From assembly GCF_000287055.2 (NCBI RefSeq), contig NZ_AJYQ02000068.1, forward strand, positions 1 to 49,937: a stretch of 49,937 nt of DNA, read 5' to 3'. Under the pieces are notes generated by a model. The model was not told the origin of the DNA and ran no database searches. It saw only the letters and a list, made by a program, of their open reading frames with translations. The stretch comes from Vibrio genomosp. F10 str. ZF-129. GTDB lineage: Bacteria > Pseudomonadota > Gammaproteobacteria > Enterobacterales > Vibrionaceae. The translations under genes were made by a program, and so were the position numbers. Positions 8,995-19,707 of the stretch are shown here, piece by piece. Position 1 is the first letter of the stretch, and every line of letters starts with the position of its first letter.

Positions 8995-11900
8995 TCAAAG
9001 CTCATGAATAATCACATGTTGATCGAGTAAGGCCGACAGAATATCGCTTGAATCATTGCCCACTAATTGGAGTTGCGGTGCAAGGTCTTCAATCAATATT
9101 GATTGCTCTCCTGAACCCACCCCATCAGGGTGGATGGTCAACGTAACGTCATCACCAGAAACCGCAGCGTCGACATGCGCGAGTAGCGTCTCCATGTTGA
9201 CATTTTCCGCGTTTAACTCGGGTAACACATCTCGAAGATCAATTTTATCGCCCTCATCAATATGAAAGTCGGTGATCGTATCCGTTACCCCATCATCGAT
9301 TTCATGCCAAACAAAGATATCCATTCCGGTTCCCCCGGTCAGCACATCGAAACCAAGGCCACCTTCTAATGTATCGTTACCCTCGCCACCTTCTAACGTA
9401 TCATCACCCTGCCCACCAAGGAGCATGTCATTCCCTGCACCGCCGACTAGAACGTCATTACCTGAGCCACCTTCTAAACGATCATCACCGCTACCAGAAG
9501 TTAAAGCGCTGTTATCTCCCTCTCCTAGCAGTTGCTGTGCGTCTGTTTTATTCGATGTATCAATCACCGCCGCATCTAGAACAACATTAAGCTGTAAATT
9601 AACAGGGTCAGAGAATGCGGTGTCTCCATTTGACTCTTCCGATACCGCGATGACGCTTAAAGTATGCTCACCAACGGGAGCACTATCGATTTTTAACGAC
9701 TCTATGTCCTCAGGGTTTACCGTCCAAACTCCTGCATTAGGGGTTATTTCACCGTTCTCACTGGTTAACTTAGCCCCATTTGGTAACCCAGAAAGCTGCA
9801 ATGTCAACGCTTCGGTAGAGTCGGTCAATGCGGCTAATAAGCCCACTATCGCAATGCCATTGGAGCTTGCCGTCTGACTTGCAGTTATGTTTCTGATGTA
9901 GTTGAAGTTGGGGTCAACGCTCAAGGTGGGAGCATCTGCCACCGGAGTCACTGCAATGCTGTATTGTTTAGGGTCGCTTTCAATGCTAATTCCTGATGGA
10001 TTCCCACTGTCTTTGGCGACCACTTGCAAATCAATCGCATTACCCGTGACAAGGCTGGCATCGATGTGGACACCGCTTGGGTCTTCGGGGTTATCCAGTA
10101 ACGCATTAAGTTCGGTTAAGGTTCCGGTTAACGTCAGCGCATCGCTGTTATCACCAGACACCGATAGCGTCGATCCAGTAGGCAAGCTGACCGACAACAC
10201 ACCATCGCTGACAGTTAGCGTCACCGTCATCAAATCATCGGCAAAGTCGCCAACATAATCTGGATCACTGATGCTGATCCCGCTGATGAGTTGTCCTTCC
10301 GCTTCGTTGATAATATGAGTCACGGTATCGCCATTCACGACCGGTTGGTCATTCACCTCCGTTACACTGATCTGAAATGAGGTTTGATTGCTCAATGAAG
10401 CACTCGTACCACTTGAATCGACACTACCGTTGTTTCCGTTGTCAGCGACAACCGCAGTCATGGTGATCGCGCTGCCCGAGTTAATGTCATTACTGTCGTC
10501 GGCAGGTTTGAAAGTGACATTCCCTGCCGCTAAAGCCGCATTTATATCAGCGACTTTTCCGCTCAGTTGTAACTGATTGCCATCATTCAATATCACGTCA
10601 ACACCCGGGTACGAAACATATTCCAGCAATCCATCGTGGACATCAGCATCGAAGCTTAACGTTAAGGTGTAGCTGGCATCAGGGTCATCGTAGATTGCAT
10701 CAATATCGGCAATAGAAAATTGATTTATCGCGATAGTGGTATCTTCTTGAGTTTCTAGATCACTGACAGCCACAAACGTCGGTTGGTCATTGATAGGATC
10801 GATGTCGAGCGCAACGTTAATCGTTACTGGGTCACCAAGATGCTCTCCATTCTCCGCATCTTTATCGACAGATTGAATCGTGATCGTCAGTGGGTTTGTA
10901 ATACCAAGAACACTGCCATCATCACTATTGTGCTCGCCAGAATTGAAGACGATTTTATCCAGTTGCTGTGCTGGAATATCCAGTGTCCATACTTTGGCTG
11001 CACTATCAAAGGTGGCCAGTGTTGTACCATCAGAATAATAAATAGACGCGTTATCAGGGACTCCCGTCACCTCAACGCGCAAGACCTCTGGGCCGTTTTC
11101 GCTATAGATTCCACTTCCCGAGATAGAATCGACTTTATCGACCACCGACGCGTTAATATCAATATCGATATTAATGCCTTCTGAACCCGCTACCGAATCT
11201 GTAGCATCCACATCAATATCATCACCAACTGGCATCACATCCAAAACGAACTTAGGCAAATCGGTTGCAAGCGTTGGGACACCAAGCAACGATTCTTGGG
11301 TAAAGACAGCAATACCAAATTCTGCGGTACCGCTGAAGTTTTTGGGCGGTTGAACAGAGATAGCGCCAAGGTCAACAGACGCACCAGCATCCGATGGAAT
11401 TTTCACGCTCCACACTCCATCGCCGTTATTCTTAACCGTGTAACCTGAGTCGGCCAATAAGAAAAACCCTTCAGGCACTCCCGTTAACTTGAGTGACACA
11501 AATTGCTCTGAGCCGTCGAGGTCGATCAGTGAAATGGCAACCGGAGATAATAACGAACCCAGTGACACCACTTGATCTTCATTGGTCGTTATTTGTATCT
11601 CTTTTACTGGCTCACCATTTTCATCTACCAATGGGTTGCCATCGGTGTCTGTGACAACAATATCGTCAACCACAGGAATAACGTTAAAGCTTGCTGTGGT
11701 TGTGAAGGTATCCGAGTGTTCGGATGACGTTGTAGGTTCAAGTTCATCAAATACAGCGGTATCAGTCACGGTTCCAGAGATAGTCAGGGTGACTTCATTT
11801 TGGTCATCATCCCCGGGGTAATTTGGATTTGCTCTAAACAATATATTACTTAGTGCACCGTTGCTTATTTGAGTTGGGTCAAACGTTAATGACGTACCGA

Positions 11901-14900
11901 TTTTGCTACCATCTGGCGCATAAAATGCACCGACGGAAGGATTGTCTGGTAACGTAATAGTGACCGTAGACAGTGCTTCTTGACCACCTTCTATGCCACT
12001 CACTTGATCCGCCAGCTGATAACCTAAGTCAAGCTGTATATAGCTGTCTTCATAACCGACCTTATCAGGCTGTCCATTATCATCTTGATCAATGGCATTC
12101 ATGTCATCATCAAGCGATCCCAACACCTCTAGTGTTATTTTGGGATTATTACCCACAACATCGGCAATCGGGTCAACATGGATAATCACATTGCCACTTT
12201 CAACGTTCGTATCGCCTGATGTCGTATCTTTGGTGATAACCGTAATAGGCAGCCTAAAGTCACCCGAAAAATCTTTGGGCAATGTTAGCGTTAAACCGTT
12301 CAAAGAGCCGACATCGCCTGATTCGGAGATATGAGTTTGGAAAACATATTGCCCATTAACAAAGTCTTCCTCTGCACCCCCAATTGAGATTGGGTAAGTC
12401 ACGCCATCGATCGTGACGGAATCGTCAATAATAATGGTTACTTCATCTTGTGAGCCGTCTTTGTTACTGAAAGTGATGATGCTATCTAACTGCTCACCTA
12501 GATTGACCTGAATATCTTCCGTCGCATCAATGACGCTGTCTGGAGCAATGGTCGTCTTGGCCGCAACTTCCGCACCAGGAGCAACCGTTTCAGGGAATTC
12601 AAGGTTAACCGATGTTGATCTGAATTCATTAGGGGAACGTTCGTTGGCGTCCTCACCTTTATCACTCACCAACGTTTCTATTTTCAACTGAAGTTGGTTG
12701 ACTGTATTTGCATCCGTTTCATCATTAGGCGTTAAATCCAAACCACGCGGTGCACTAATGCTAAACGCAGCTTCATTGGTGATGATCCAGCGTCCATTTC
12801 CTTCATACGCAGCACCCGTTACCAGTAGTTGGTCGATAACGCTGTCTTCCAATGCGGTTCCATTTGTATGAGTAAGCTGGATGATGACATCACCAACAAC
12901 TTCTTCAGAAAACTGATCGGTTTCATTGTATTTAACAACGTATTCACCGCTGAGACTCGAATTCTCTGAGTTGGTGGTAAAACGAATCACTCCCTTATCG
13001 TCTGCAGAGATTGGAGGGTATTCAAGTTCACCATCTCCATTCGTAACAGGAGAATAGTCAATATCACCATTTTCATTGGTCACGGTGAGTTTATTGTCGT
13101 CATCTTCTGGCTCTACGATTGCACGAACGACGACATTCACTGTCCCTGTTAACGTTGCTGTGACTCGACCACCTTCGCCAATGATGCCATCACTGGTGTA
13201 TTCATGATCGCGCTCTTCGATTTCAACCGTAGTACTGAGCTCGAAATCTGAACTGGAATCTTTCGGTGGCACGATTTGAATGAAGCCCGAATTCATTGCT
13301 ATGTCGGTGAACTCTGATGGAGATAAGCCATTAGGGTCTATCGTCAATGTCTGAGACACCACCATGCCATTTGAATCCATGACATCAATGACATTCATAT
13401 TAACGGACGCATTGTTAACGATGACCTGGGCGCCGACAGGAATGTTTTCGATCATGATGGCAGTAAAGTGCTCATCACTGTCGATGTAATCAACCCCTTC
13501 TGGATGCCAGTGAATATTAATCGGGCTATCTTCGTTGCCTAGTGAGGTTGTCTTATACTCATTCGTCGTATCAATCACTGGTACAACTTTGATTCGCACT
13601 TCTTGGCTGAATATATGAGTGTGTCCATCGTTTTCAGTCACAATAATATTGGCAGTCACATGAATATTCTCAGTGGAAGAATCCACCGGTCGGATGATGA
13701 TGCCAGAGGTGTTATGAACCCCAGTAATATTGGCTTCGTAAATCGGTTGCCCCAGACTGTCATAGCCAACAAAGTTCAGGTCGATCTCGGTACCATCGCT
13801 GTCTTCAATAACCACCCCTTCTGGGATATTAGATAAAAGTACGGTCACCGATTCCGAATCATCAAGCAGCTTATCGGCTCTTTCCCCTGAGATGATAGTA
13901 AAATCTAATACGGCAAAATTATCACCACCTTGGCTTTCATTAATCGTGGTTTGCACCCCTTGGACATCACCATCATCAAAATTTTTCCAATGGGATCCTA
14001 GTGTTGCTCCACCTGGGGTATCAGCCACACCTTTCACTTCAACATTGACAACTTTTGAACCAATGACTTCTTCGTCAGTATGAACATTCCCATCCGACAA
14101 AGTCGCACTGTCTTTAATGACACCGGTGACTTTAAACGTAAAGTCCTCGTTACTGTGTTTTTCAGGCACGACATGCACATTAGAGAGCTGATCAAACGGG
14201 ATTTCGGCATAGACAACGCCATCAATCTCTATGTTTTCAATTTGGCTATCACCGTTACCTTTCCATACCAATTCTGCGTTTTGAGTCACCTCGGAAATAC
14301 GCACATACAGGGTTTCTGACCCATCGGCATCAACAGAAGGTGCCATTGTAATCACTTGATCTAACGTAAACGGCTTGTAATTGTCATCACTTTCGTAGTC
14401 GTTAGGGTCAGCAATATTGTCTTCATTAATTTGGATTCGTTTAACGCCAAAATTTCCACTATCCGCACTTGACGTCACATCGATAATGAGTTCTTGCGGT
14501 TCTGATACTGCTGTCGATTTATCAACACTGTGGGAGTTTGAACGTTCTTTCGTCACTGCGGTGGCTTCGAATCGAATTTGACCTGAAAAATCATCGTTTG
14601 GGTTCACACTAATTCGGTCTATCTGATTTGAAGCTATGATGTACACACCATTTTCAGGCGTAATGACACTGCCATTTCGATCTAACAGCTCAAAATTGCC
14701 CTCGCCTTGTGTCACTCTTAGCTGATAAGTGATGGTTTCAGGTCTGCTCGTATCTTGAGACTCGGCATTAAGCTGCAAACTAATGTTGTTATCATCCTCA
14801 TCGGCTTTATAGTAGTAAGTACTTCGATCGTCATTCCATGTCGCTATGTCAGCAACACTTTCAATTTCTATATTAAATGTTGAATCTATCGTGTGATCGG

Positions 14901-17900
14901 CAACTCCACCATTATTTATCTCAAGCTGATAATGAATATTGACGCCATCGTTATTTGTTGAATAATCGTTATCTGGAACGAAATACAAATTATTGATCGT
15001 GGCTATAGTATTGTTGCCTTCAAGTGAATGACTTTGCTGCAATACAGAACCGTCAAACACAATATTATTGGTCGCTGGATCCGCTTCCAACTTATGGAAT
15101 TCACCATCCTTCAAATAGTAAAAAGTCCCGTGATGATCGCCTTCTTTGATCGTCAAGGAGCCGATTGATTCATCATTATCATCATCATGCAGGTTTACTT
15201 TCAGTGAAATCTGAGCTGGCGTATCAGCCAAGCCCTGCTGGTTATCTAGATCATTTTCTGTTTCTGGCGCATCACCTGAAGCGTACTTAATATCCGGATC
15301 TCGGCCTGCATCTTCAAACGTCGTTACTTTGAGTCGAACAGGACTGGCTTCTCTATCCGTTATGGTGATATTCACTGGGGCTATCGAGGAATCAAGATCC
15401 CCATCCGTTGCGGTGACGTTGATGGAAAAGTTGATGTCGTTACCGTCATGCTCGAGGTAGTTACTTGCGCGAAAATCTATCTCGCCATTAGAATTGATTC
15501 TTAACACACCTAATTGGCGTGTCTCTGTGTCCCCTGAGGCATCATTTATTTGCTCATAAACACGAACATTTTGTTCGCCATCTCGCAGATTAATGGAGCT
15601 CTGATAAGAGTTACCAAAAACTATTGTGGCGCCGTTAGAGGTGGTGCCTTCAATTTGAGTAAGCTTCGCGCCGTCAGCACCCGCGTCATTACTCGCTTCA
15701 AACATATTTACTGTAATGTCATCGAAGCCCGCTCCTTCAACGCGCACAATTTCGACCACGGCTATGGTCGGCACATCATCTGTGATCGTAATCGGCAATG
15801 TGATTGAATTGGAAACATCCCCATCAAAATCAATGGCAACAACTGAAAAATCCAGTTGAATACTGTCTTCGCTGTTCGCAATCGGGTGGTCAAGAGGACC
15901 GAGCAATTCAAACTGATAACGGTTGTCTGCAGCGTCAAACACAATGTTAAAAATGGGCGTGCCACTCGTTGTTTGCGCGGTATAGGTAAACGTGGTTCCA
16001 CTTTGAGACGAAGTGCCCCATTCTAGAGGCTCTTGTCCGCTGGTAAGATCTTTTATGGTCGCTGAAGCATCGACGAGTCGATATTCGACCACTCCATCGG
16101 CGCCTTCATTGATGTTAAACTGGCCAGAAATGGCTGTATCGTTAAGTGGATCGGTACGCTGATCGGATCCAATGCCACTTAAATCATCTTCATCCACCAG
16201 CTGCTCACCCGTAAACCCTGATAGATTTGGCGTGTCGTCAACGATTTCAATCGGTAAATCGAATGCCTCTGATGCATCACCATCTCGGTCAACCGCCACG
16301 ACATCAAATGGAATCGTTAGGCTCGTGGCATCGTTTAAATGATCGAGAGGCTCCAACAAGGTAAAGGTATAAGCGCCATCATCGCCAAGTGCTAATGTAA
16401 AGATGGTTTTACCGTTAGCCACCCCTTGATAATGGGTTGTGTTCGCTGTCCCGGTGACTTCTTCAATCGTCACTTTATGACCAGAGGAATACAGGTTTTC
16501 TGCCGCGATAACTAAATTATCCAATTGGTAAGATTCAACCCCATCAGCGCCCTGTGTCGTGACAAAATCACCACTGACTTGAGCACTGTTATCGCTGATA
16601 CTGTTTTCATCAAGGCTAAATTGACTGGCGTTAGTGGTGTCGTCAATCGTTGCAATATCATCTTCAATGGTCACCGAAAGCGGCTTCATGACGGAATCGT
16701 CACCATCACTATCGACCGCGTAAACCGGTAGATTAAAACTGAGTGAATCATTGTCGATGGCTTCGATGTGATCAACGGCCTCAAGCAAAGTAAAGGTATA
16801 CTGGCCCTTATCCGTACTGTTTACATCACCGTAATTATTAAACGTTAACGTAAATACCTGCGTTTCAACCCCTGATAGACTGGTCGTAAAACCAATGTAC
16901 TGACCTGAATCCCCGACTTCTCGAAGCTCGACTTTCAGACCATTTGATGAGAGTGAAGTATCCGAATTAAATTGAACGGTGTCGATTCTGAAGTGGCTAA
17001 CATCATCACTTCCTTGCGCATAGACAATCGATGCGGAACTGCTGACTAAAGCGCTGTTTGGCGATGTTCCATCCAACAATGAAGCTTCAGAAAGGTCGAC
17101 TTTTGGGACCACTTTTATGTCAGGGATTTGCCCGTCTGTAATAGCAAGATCGACAGTCGCGGTATCGATATCACCGTCTCCATCTCTCGCAGTAAACACA
17201 AATTGTTTATTGATCGTCTCATTGGTTGAATGATCAATATCGCGAGCGACGTCAAAAGAGAAGTCACCATTGAGTGAAATGGTTAACGTCCCTTCAGTCA
17301 GAGTGAACGTTTGAGATGCGTTATCTTCAGCGCTTTGGGCTAAATTGTATGTGTTTCCCGAGTAGGTAAATGATTGAATGGTCGCAGTGTCTGCCCCTTC
17401 CGAGCTAGGTGTATCAGTAAACAAACTGTGTGAGAAAGTGGTGTCACCGTCTTCTGTTGGTTCAGTGACAGAAAAAGTGTTGTCCACCAATTCCAGAGCA
17501 TCATCCGCCACATTGATTTGAATCCAGGCCGCTTCGTTAGTTAAAGAACCTTCCGTGACACTCGAACGATCGCCATCGGTATCCACCGCATAAATCGGTA
17601 AATTAATCGTTAGAGAAGAATCTTGGTTTCCTAAATGATCAAGTTGCTCAAACAAGGTAAATTGATATTTACCTAATTCAGGGGTATCAATTTGAGCTTC
17701 AAAAACGGTGACCCGAGTGCCATCAAGAACAATATAACCTTGGTAACTGCGAACACCATTGTCACTGCTGGCTAATTCCAGCTGTATCGCTTGCCCTTGC
17801 GATGTCAGCGATCCATCGGTATTGAACTCGCTCGGTTCCAGCTCAAAATGATCAATCGCGTCGCTGCCTGCATTAGCCGTAATGTCACCCGTTCCACTGA

Positions 17901-19389
17901 CCGCTGAGATACCTTCATTGGAACCACCCGAAATACCGGATTCATCCACTTCGATGGCCGTTACATTGTTAATAACCGGGTTTTGGCCATCAATAATGGT
18001 GATAGTAATCGCGTTGGTGGCCGTATCTAAATCAAAGTCAGTCACGGTAGTGGGCAGTGACAGGATCAGCTCATCAGACTCGTTATGTTCTAATGATTTA
18101 AATTGTTGGAATTGGTAACGGCCGTCAGTATCAATAGTAATAACAAGTACTGGATCATCACTTTCCACTAACGAAAGCGTAATGGTCTTCGCATCATTTG
18201 AAAGCGTCGCCTGCGTAGCTTGGTTATCACTGAATAAGCCGTCGAATTGAGCTAAAGCACTCGGTTGAAAAGCAACGGTGGACAGTGAATCACTGCCAAT
18301 TTGAACAAACTCACCTGCGAGTACCTGAGTATCCGTTTCCGTATTTTCAATATTAACGGTTGTCGGTGCCGGATCAGCGCCATCAATGACGGCTACTTGT
18401 GCTTCAATTGGTGCCAACATCGAATTGCCGCCAGAATCAGCACCTTCAATATCAAAGGTAATCGTAATCTGATCATCGGCCAGAGATACAAGTCCACCAC
18501 CAATCGATACAATATGGTCAATAGGCTGGCTGATTGTGGTGACCATTGTCAATGAGACGTCATTCCCACTTTGCGATGCATTTAAGTCAATGCTTAGTAC
18601 TTCTGCCGCATCAGCATTTCGGATTCCAACAATGGCGTTTTCAGTTGAATCATAACTGAAAGTGACGGCTTGACCACTTGAAGTAATGTCGGTATTCAAC
18701 TCGGAAAGCAGCGCGGCAAGTGATGATGACTCAGGAACAAACGATTCAGGGTCTAGAGGTAAGTCTCCTGAAAAGATGGTGATACTAGAGGTAATAGTTT
18801 GCGGGTAATTCCCTAATGAAAGAGATCCTTCTTGCAACGATTCCGAGAAAGCTTCTCCTCCAACGGCTAGGGCTGTTGTGTCTAGTTCATCGTCATCATC
18901 GTCTTGTTCTTCAGTAGCCAACGCTGACGTTTCAAAGAACGTGCTGGCTAAGACTTCGGCTCCCGTATAATCGATGGTTACAAAGCCTGCATTGGCAGAA
19001 CCTGCTGCCCCACCAGCGGCCGTGGCTTCTAACAGTTCTGTTGGATCCTCGCCAGCCAAAATAGCGTCTTGAATGGCAGCCAGATCATCTTCACCAAACT
19101 CAGCACCGCTCAGTTTATCCAGATCGACACTCACATCACCGGCAATAGGCGCGACATTCCAAGTTGAAGTTTCATCGACACAGGCAACACAATTCTCATC
19201 AATGACGCTAAGTTGAGACTCTGCGTTATTCATAATAACGCTCGCGCCATTTATCGTAATAACAATGTTGTCGCTATCAATGGTCTCCCCGGCTAACACT
19301 TTACGAGCACTTCCACCTGGTGAAACGGCGATAACATCCCCAGAGACTTCTTTAACTAATTGACTGTGTCGTAAAACGTTTACATCCAT
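8995..19389 (-). CDS. giant LapA-like RTX adhesin, type I secreted, LapG-site retention module
   Basis: About 3,464 residues, very acidic. The N-terminal ~120 residues are a LapA-type retention module (GDVIAVSPGG) with a CVAC pair. They are followed by TAAG (residues ~123-126) in a GGAAGSANAG linker, the site cut by LapG-type proteases between the two alanines. A poly-Asp linker comes next. Residues ~200-1350 hold about eight T1SS-143-like repeats, each ending in variants of LDH...AVDxDGD. Residues ~1350-2900 are cadherin/Ig-like modules with PxxFSG-type motifs, then two VNDQP domains. RTX nonapeptides (GGxGNDxLxG) lie near 3300-3355, and the C-terminus is a VCA0849-type secretion signal. It should stay threaded through an outer-membrane TolC-like pore until cleaved, promoting attachment when c-di-GMP is high. 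I chose the ATG at 19389 because GAGG lies 5 nt upstream; an in-frame ATG at 19407 lacks a ribosome binding site. No type I exporter, LapG or LapD lies in the window. Confidence 0.92.
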   Translation of the reverse strand: MDVNVLRHSQLVKEVSGDVIAVSPGGSARKVLAGETIDSDNIVITINGASVIMNNAESQLSVIDENCVACVDETSTWNVAPIAGDVSVDLDKLSGAEFGEDDLAAIQDAILAGEDPTELLEATAAGGAAGSANAGFVTIDYTGAEVLASTFFETSALATEEQDDDDDELDTTALAVGGEAFSESLQEGSLSLGNYPQTITSSITIFSGDLPLDPESFVPESSSLAALLSELNTDITSSGQAVTFSYDSTENAIVGIRNADAAEVLSIDLNASQSGNDVSLTMVTTISQPIDHIVSIGGGLVSLADDQITITFDIEGADSGGNSMLAPIEAQVAVIDGADPAPTTVNIENTETDTQVLAGEFVQIGSDSLSTVAFQPSALAQFDGLFSDNQATQATLSNDAKTITLSLVESDDPVLVITIDTDGRYQFQQFKSLEHNESDELILSLPTTVTDFDLDTATNAITITIIDGQNPVINNVTAIEVDESGISGGSNEGISAVSGTGDITANAGSDAIDHFELEPSEFNTDGSLTSQGQAIQLELASSDNGVRSYQGYIVLDGTRVTVFEAQIDTPELGKYQFTLFEQLDHLGNQDSSLTINLPIYAVDTDGDRSSVTEGSLTNEAAWIQINVADDALELVDNTFSVTEPTEDGDTTFSHSLFTDTPSSEGADTATIQSFTYSGNTYNLAQSAEDNASQTFTLTEGTLTISLNGDFSFDVARDIDHSTNETINKQFVFTARDGDGDIDTATVDLAITDGQIPDIKVVPKVDLSEASLLDGTSPNSALVSSSASIVYAQGSDDVSHFRIDTVQFNSDTSLSSNGLKVELREVGDSGQYIGFTTSLSGVETQVFTLTFNNYGDVNSTDKGQYTFTLLEAVDHIEAIDNDSLSFNLPVYAVDSDGDDSVMKPLSVTIEDDIATIDDTTNASQFSLDENSISDNSAQVSGDFVTTQGADGVESYQLDNLVIAAENLYSSGHKVTIEEVTGTANTTHYQGVANGKTIFTLALGDDGAYTFTLLEPLDHLNDATSLTIPFDVVAVDRDGDASEAFDLPIEIVDDTPNLSGFTGEQLVDEDDLSGIGSDQRTDPLNDTAISGQFNINEGADGVVEYRLVDASATIKDLTSGQEPLEWGTSSQSGTTFTYTAQTTSGTPIFNIVFDAADNRYQFELLGPLDHPIANSEDSIQLDFSVVAIDFDGDVSNSITLPITITDDVPTIAVVEIVRVEGAGFDDITVNMFEASNDAGADGAKLTQIEGTTSNGATIVFGNSYQSSINLRDGEQNVRVYEQINDASGDTETRQLGVLRINSNGEIDFRASNYLEHDGNDINFSINVTATDGDLDSSIAPVNITITDREASPVRLKVTTFEDAGRDPDIKYASGDAPETENDLDNQQGLADTPAQISLKVNLHDDDNDESIGSLTIKEGDHHGTFYYLKDGEFHKLEADPATNNIVFDGSVLQQSHSLEGNNTIATINNLYFVPDNDYSTNNDGVNIHYQLEINNGGVADHTIDSTFNIEIESVADIATWNDDRSTYYYKADEDDNNISLQLNAESQDTSRPETITYQLRVTQGEGNFELLDRNGSVITPENGVYIIASNQIDRISVNPNDDFSGQIRFEATAVTKERSNSHSVDKSTAVSEPQELIIDVTSSADSGNFGVKRIQINEDNIADPNDYESDDNYKPFTLDQVITMAPSVDADGSETLYVRISEVTQNAELVWKGNGDSQIENIEIDGVVYAEIPFDQLSNVHVVPEKHSNEDFTFKVTGVIKDSATLSDGNVHTDEEVIGSKVVNVEVKGVADTPGGATLGSHWKNFDDGDVQGVQTTINESQGGDNFAVLDFTIISGERADKLLDDSESVTVLLSNIPEGVVIEDSDGTEIDLNFVGYDSLGQPIYEANITGVHNTSGIIIRPVDSSTENIHVTANIIVTENDGHTHIFSQEVRIKVVPVIDTTNEYKTTSLGNEDSPINIHWHPEGVDYIDSDEHFTAIMIENIPVGAQVIVNNASVNMNVIDVMDSNGMVVSQTLTIDPNGLSPSEFTDIAMNSGFIQIVPPKDSSSDFELSTTVEIEERDHEYTSDGIIGEGGRVTATLTGTVNVVVRAIVEPEDDDNKLTVTNENGDIDYSPVTNGDGELEYPPISADDKGVIRFTTNSENSSLSGEYVVKYNETDQFSEEVVGDVIIQLTHTNGTALEDSVIDQLLVTGAAYEGNGRWIITNEAAFSISAPRGLDLTPNDETDANTVNQLQLKIETLVSDKGEDANERSPNEFRSTSVNLEFPETVAPGAEVAAKTTIAPDSVIDATEDIQVNLGEQLDSIITFSNKDGSQDEVTIIIDDSVTIDGVTYPISIGGAEEDFVNGQYVFQTHISESGDVGSLNGLTLTLPKDFSGDFRLPITVITKDTTSGDTNVESGNVIIHVDPIADVVGNNPKITLEVLGSLDDDMNAIDQDDNGQPDKVGYEDSYIQLDLGYQLADQVSGIEGGQEALSTVTITLPDNPSVGAFYAPDGSKIGTSLTFDPTQISNGALSNILFRANPNYPGDDDQNEVTLTISGTVTDTAVFDELEPTTSSEHSDTFTTTASFNVIPVVDDIVVTDTDGNPLVDENGEPVKEIQITTNEDQVVSLGSLLSPVAISLIDLDGSEQFVSLKLTGVPEGFFLLADSGYTVKNNGDGVWSVKIPSDAGASVDLGAISVQPPKNFSGTAEFGIAVFTQESLLGVPTLATDLPKFVLDVMPVGDDIDVDATDSVAGSEGINIDIDINASVVDKVDSISGSGIYSENGPEVLRVEVTGVPDNASIYYSDGTTLATFDSAAKVWTLDIPAQQLDKIVFNSGEHNSDDGSVLGITNPLTITIQSVDKDAENGEHLGDPVTINVALDIDPINDQPTFVAVSDLETQEDTTIAINQFSIADIDAIYDDPDASYTLTLSFDADVHDGLLEYVSYPGVDVILNDGNQLQLSGKVADINAALAAGNVTFKPADDSNDINSGSAITMTAVVADNGNNGSVDSSGTSASLSNQTSFQISVTEVNDQPVVNGDTVTHIINEAEGQLISGISISDPDYVGDFADDLMTVTLTVSDGVLSVSLPTGSTLSVSGDNSDALTLTGTLTELNALLDNPEDPSGVHIDASLVTGNAIDLQVVAKDSGNPSGISIESDPKQYSIAVTPVADAPTLSVDPNFNYIRNITASQTASSNGIAIVGLLAALTDSTEALTLQLSGLPNGAKLTSENGEITPNAGVWTVNPEDIESLKIDSAPVGEHTLSVIAVSEESNGDTAFSDPVNLQLNVVLDAAVIDTSNKTDAQQLLGEGDNSALTSGSGDDRLEGGSGNDVLVGGAGNDMLLGGQGDDTLEGGEGNDTLEGGLGFDVLTGGTGMDIFVWHEIDDGVTDTITDFHIDEGDKIDLRDVLPELNAENVNMETLLAHVDAAVSGDDVTLTIHPDGVGSGEQSILIEDLAPQLQLVGNDSSDILSALLDQHVIIHEL

Positions 19390-19623
19390 AAAAACCTCAA
19401 GCGCCATTTTTAAAAAATCAACAGCAAATAAATTAATCGTTACAATTTCATTGTTATAACGTCAAAGTAGCAAATAATTCGTGTGACGTCATGTTTTTAC
19501 ACCGCAAACCATACATTGTTGCATATTGCTATGCATATTATGATCCAGAACGATAACTTTAACTTATTCCACAGTCTCAAAAATAAGTCGAATTAGCAGA
19601 TAAAAAGGAGAGTTTTAGGCTTT

Positions 19624-19659
19624 GGGATTGGGATTGGGATTGGGATTAGGATTAGGATT
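19624..19659. repeat. hexanucleotide tandem repeat GGGATT/AGGATT
   Basis: Four copies of GGGATT followed by two of AGGATT, contiguous. It sits about 235-270 bp upstream of the adhesin start, between that gene and a small acidic protein gene. The pattern is telomere-like only by coincidence; slippage could change promoter-proximal spacing. Confidence 0.9.
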
Positions 19660-19674
19660 AGAAATGTAACGACA

Positions 19675-19706
19675 AAAAATAAGGACGCATTAGCATCCTT
19701 ATTTTT
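19675..19706 (-). terminator. terminator after the small acidic protein gene
   Basis: AAAAATAAGGA pairs with TCCTTATTTTT, with one mismatch pair and a GC/GC step closing an ATTA loop. It lies directly after the stop of the minus-strand gene and carries T runs on both strands. Confidence 0.8.
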
Positions 19707-19707
19707 C

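Larger units (their letters stand above)
19390..19707. other. upstream region of the adhesin
   Basis: A 318-base AT-rich gap that must hold the adhesin promoter. It contains the palindrome TGACGTCA (19494-19501) with a second ACGTCA at 19469-19474, a GGGATT hexamer array (19624-19659), and the terminator of the neighbouring small gene (19675-19706). I see no gene in it and no confident -35/-10 pair. Confidence 0.45.

Noticed and set aside
9272..9877. 201-residue frame on the plus strand inside the adhesin gene
   Set aside because: It is the antisense shadow of the RTX repeat region. Its Ser/Pro-rich composition mirrors Gly/Asp codons on the other strand, and no ribosome binding site or family is seen.
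19624..19659. Telomere-like sequence
   Set aside because: Six short hexamers inside a chromosome between bacterial genes; simple slippage repeat.
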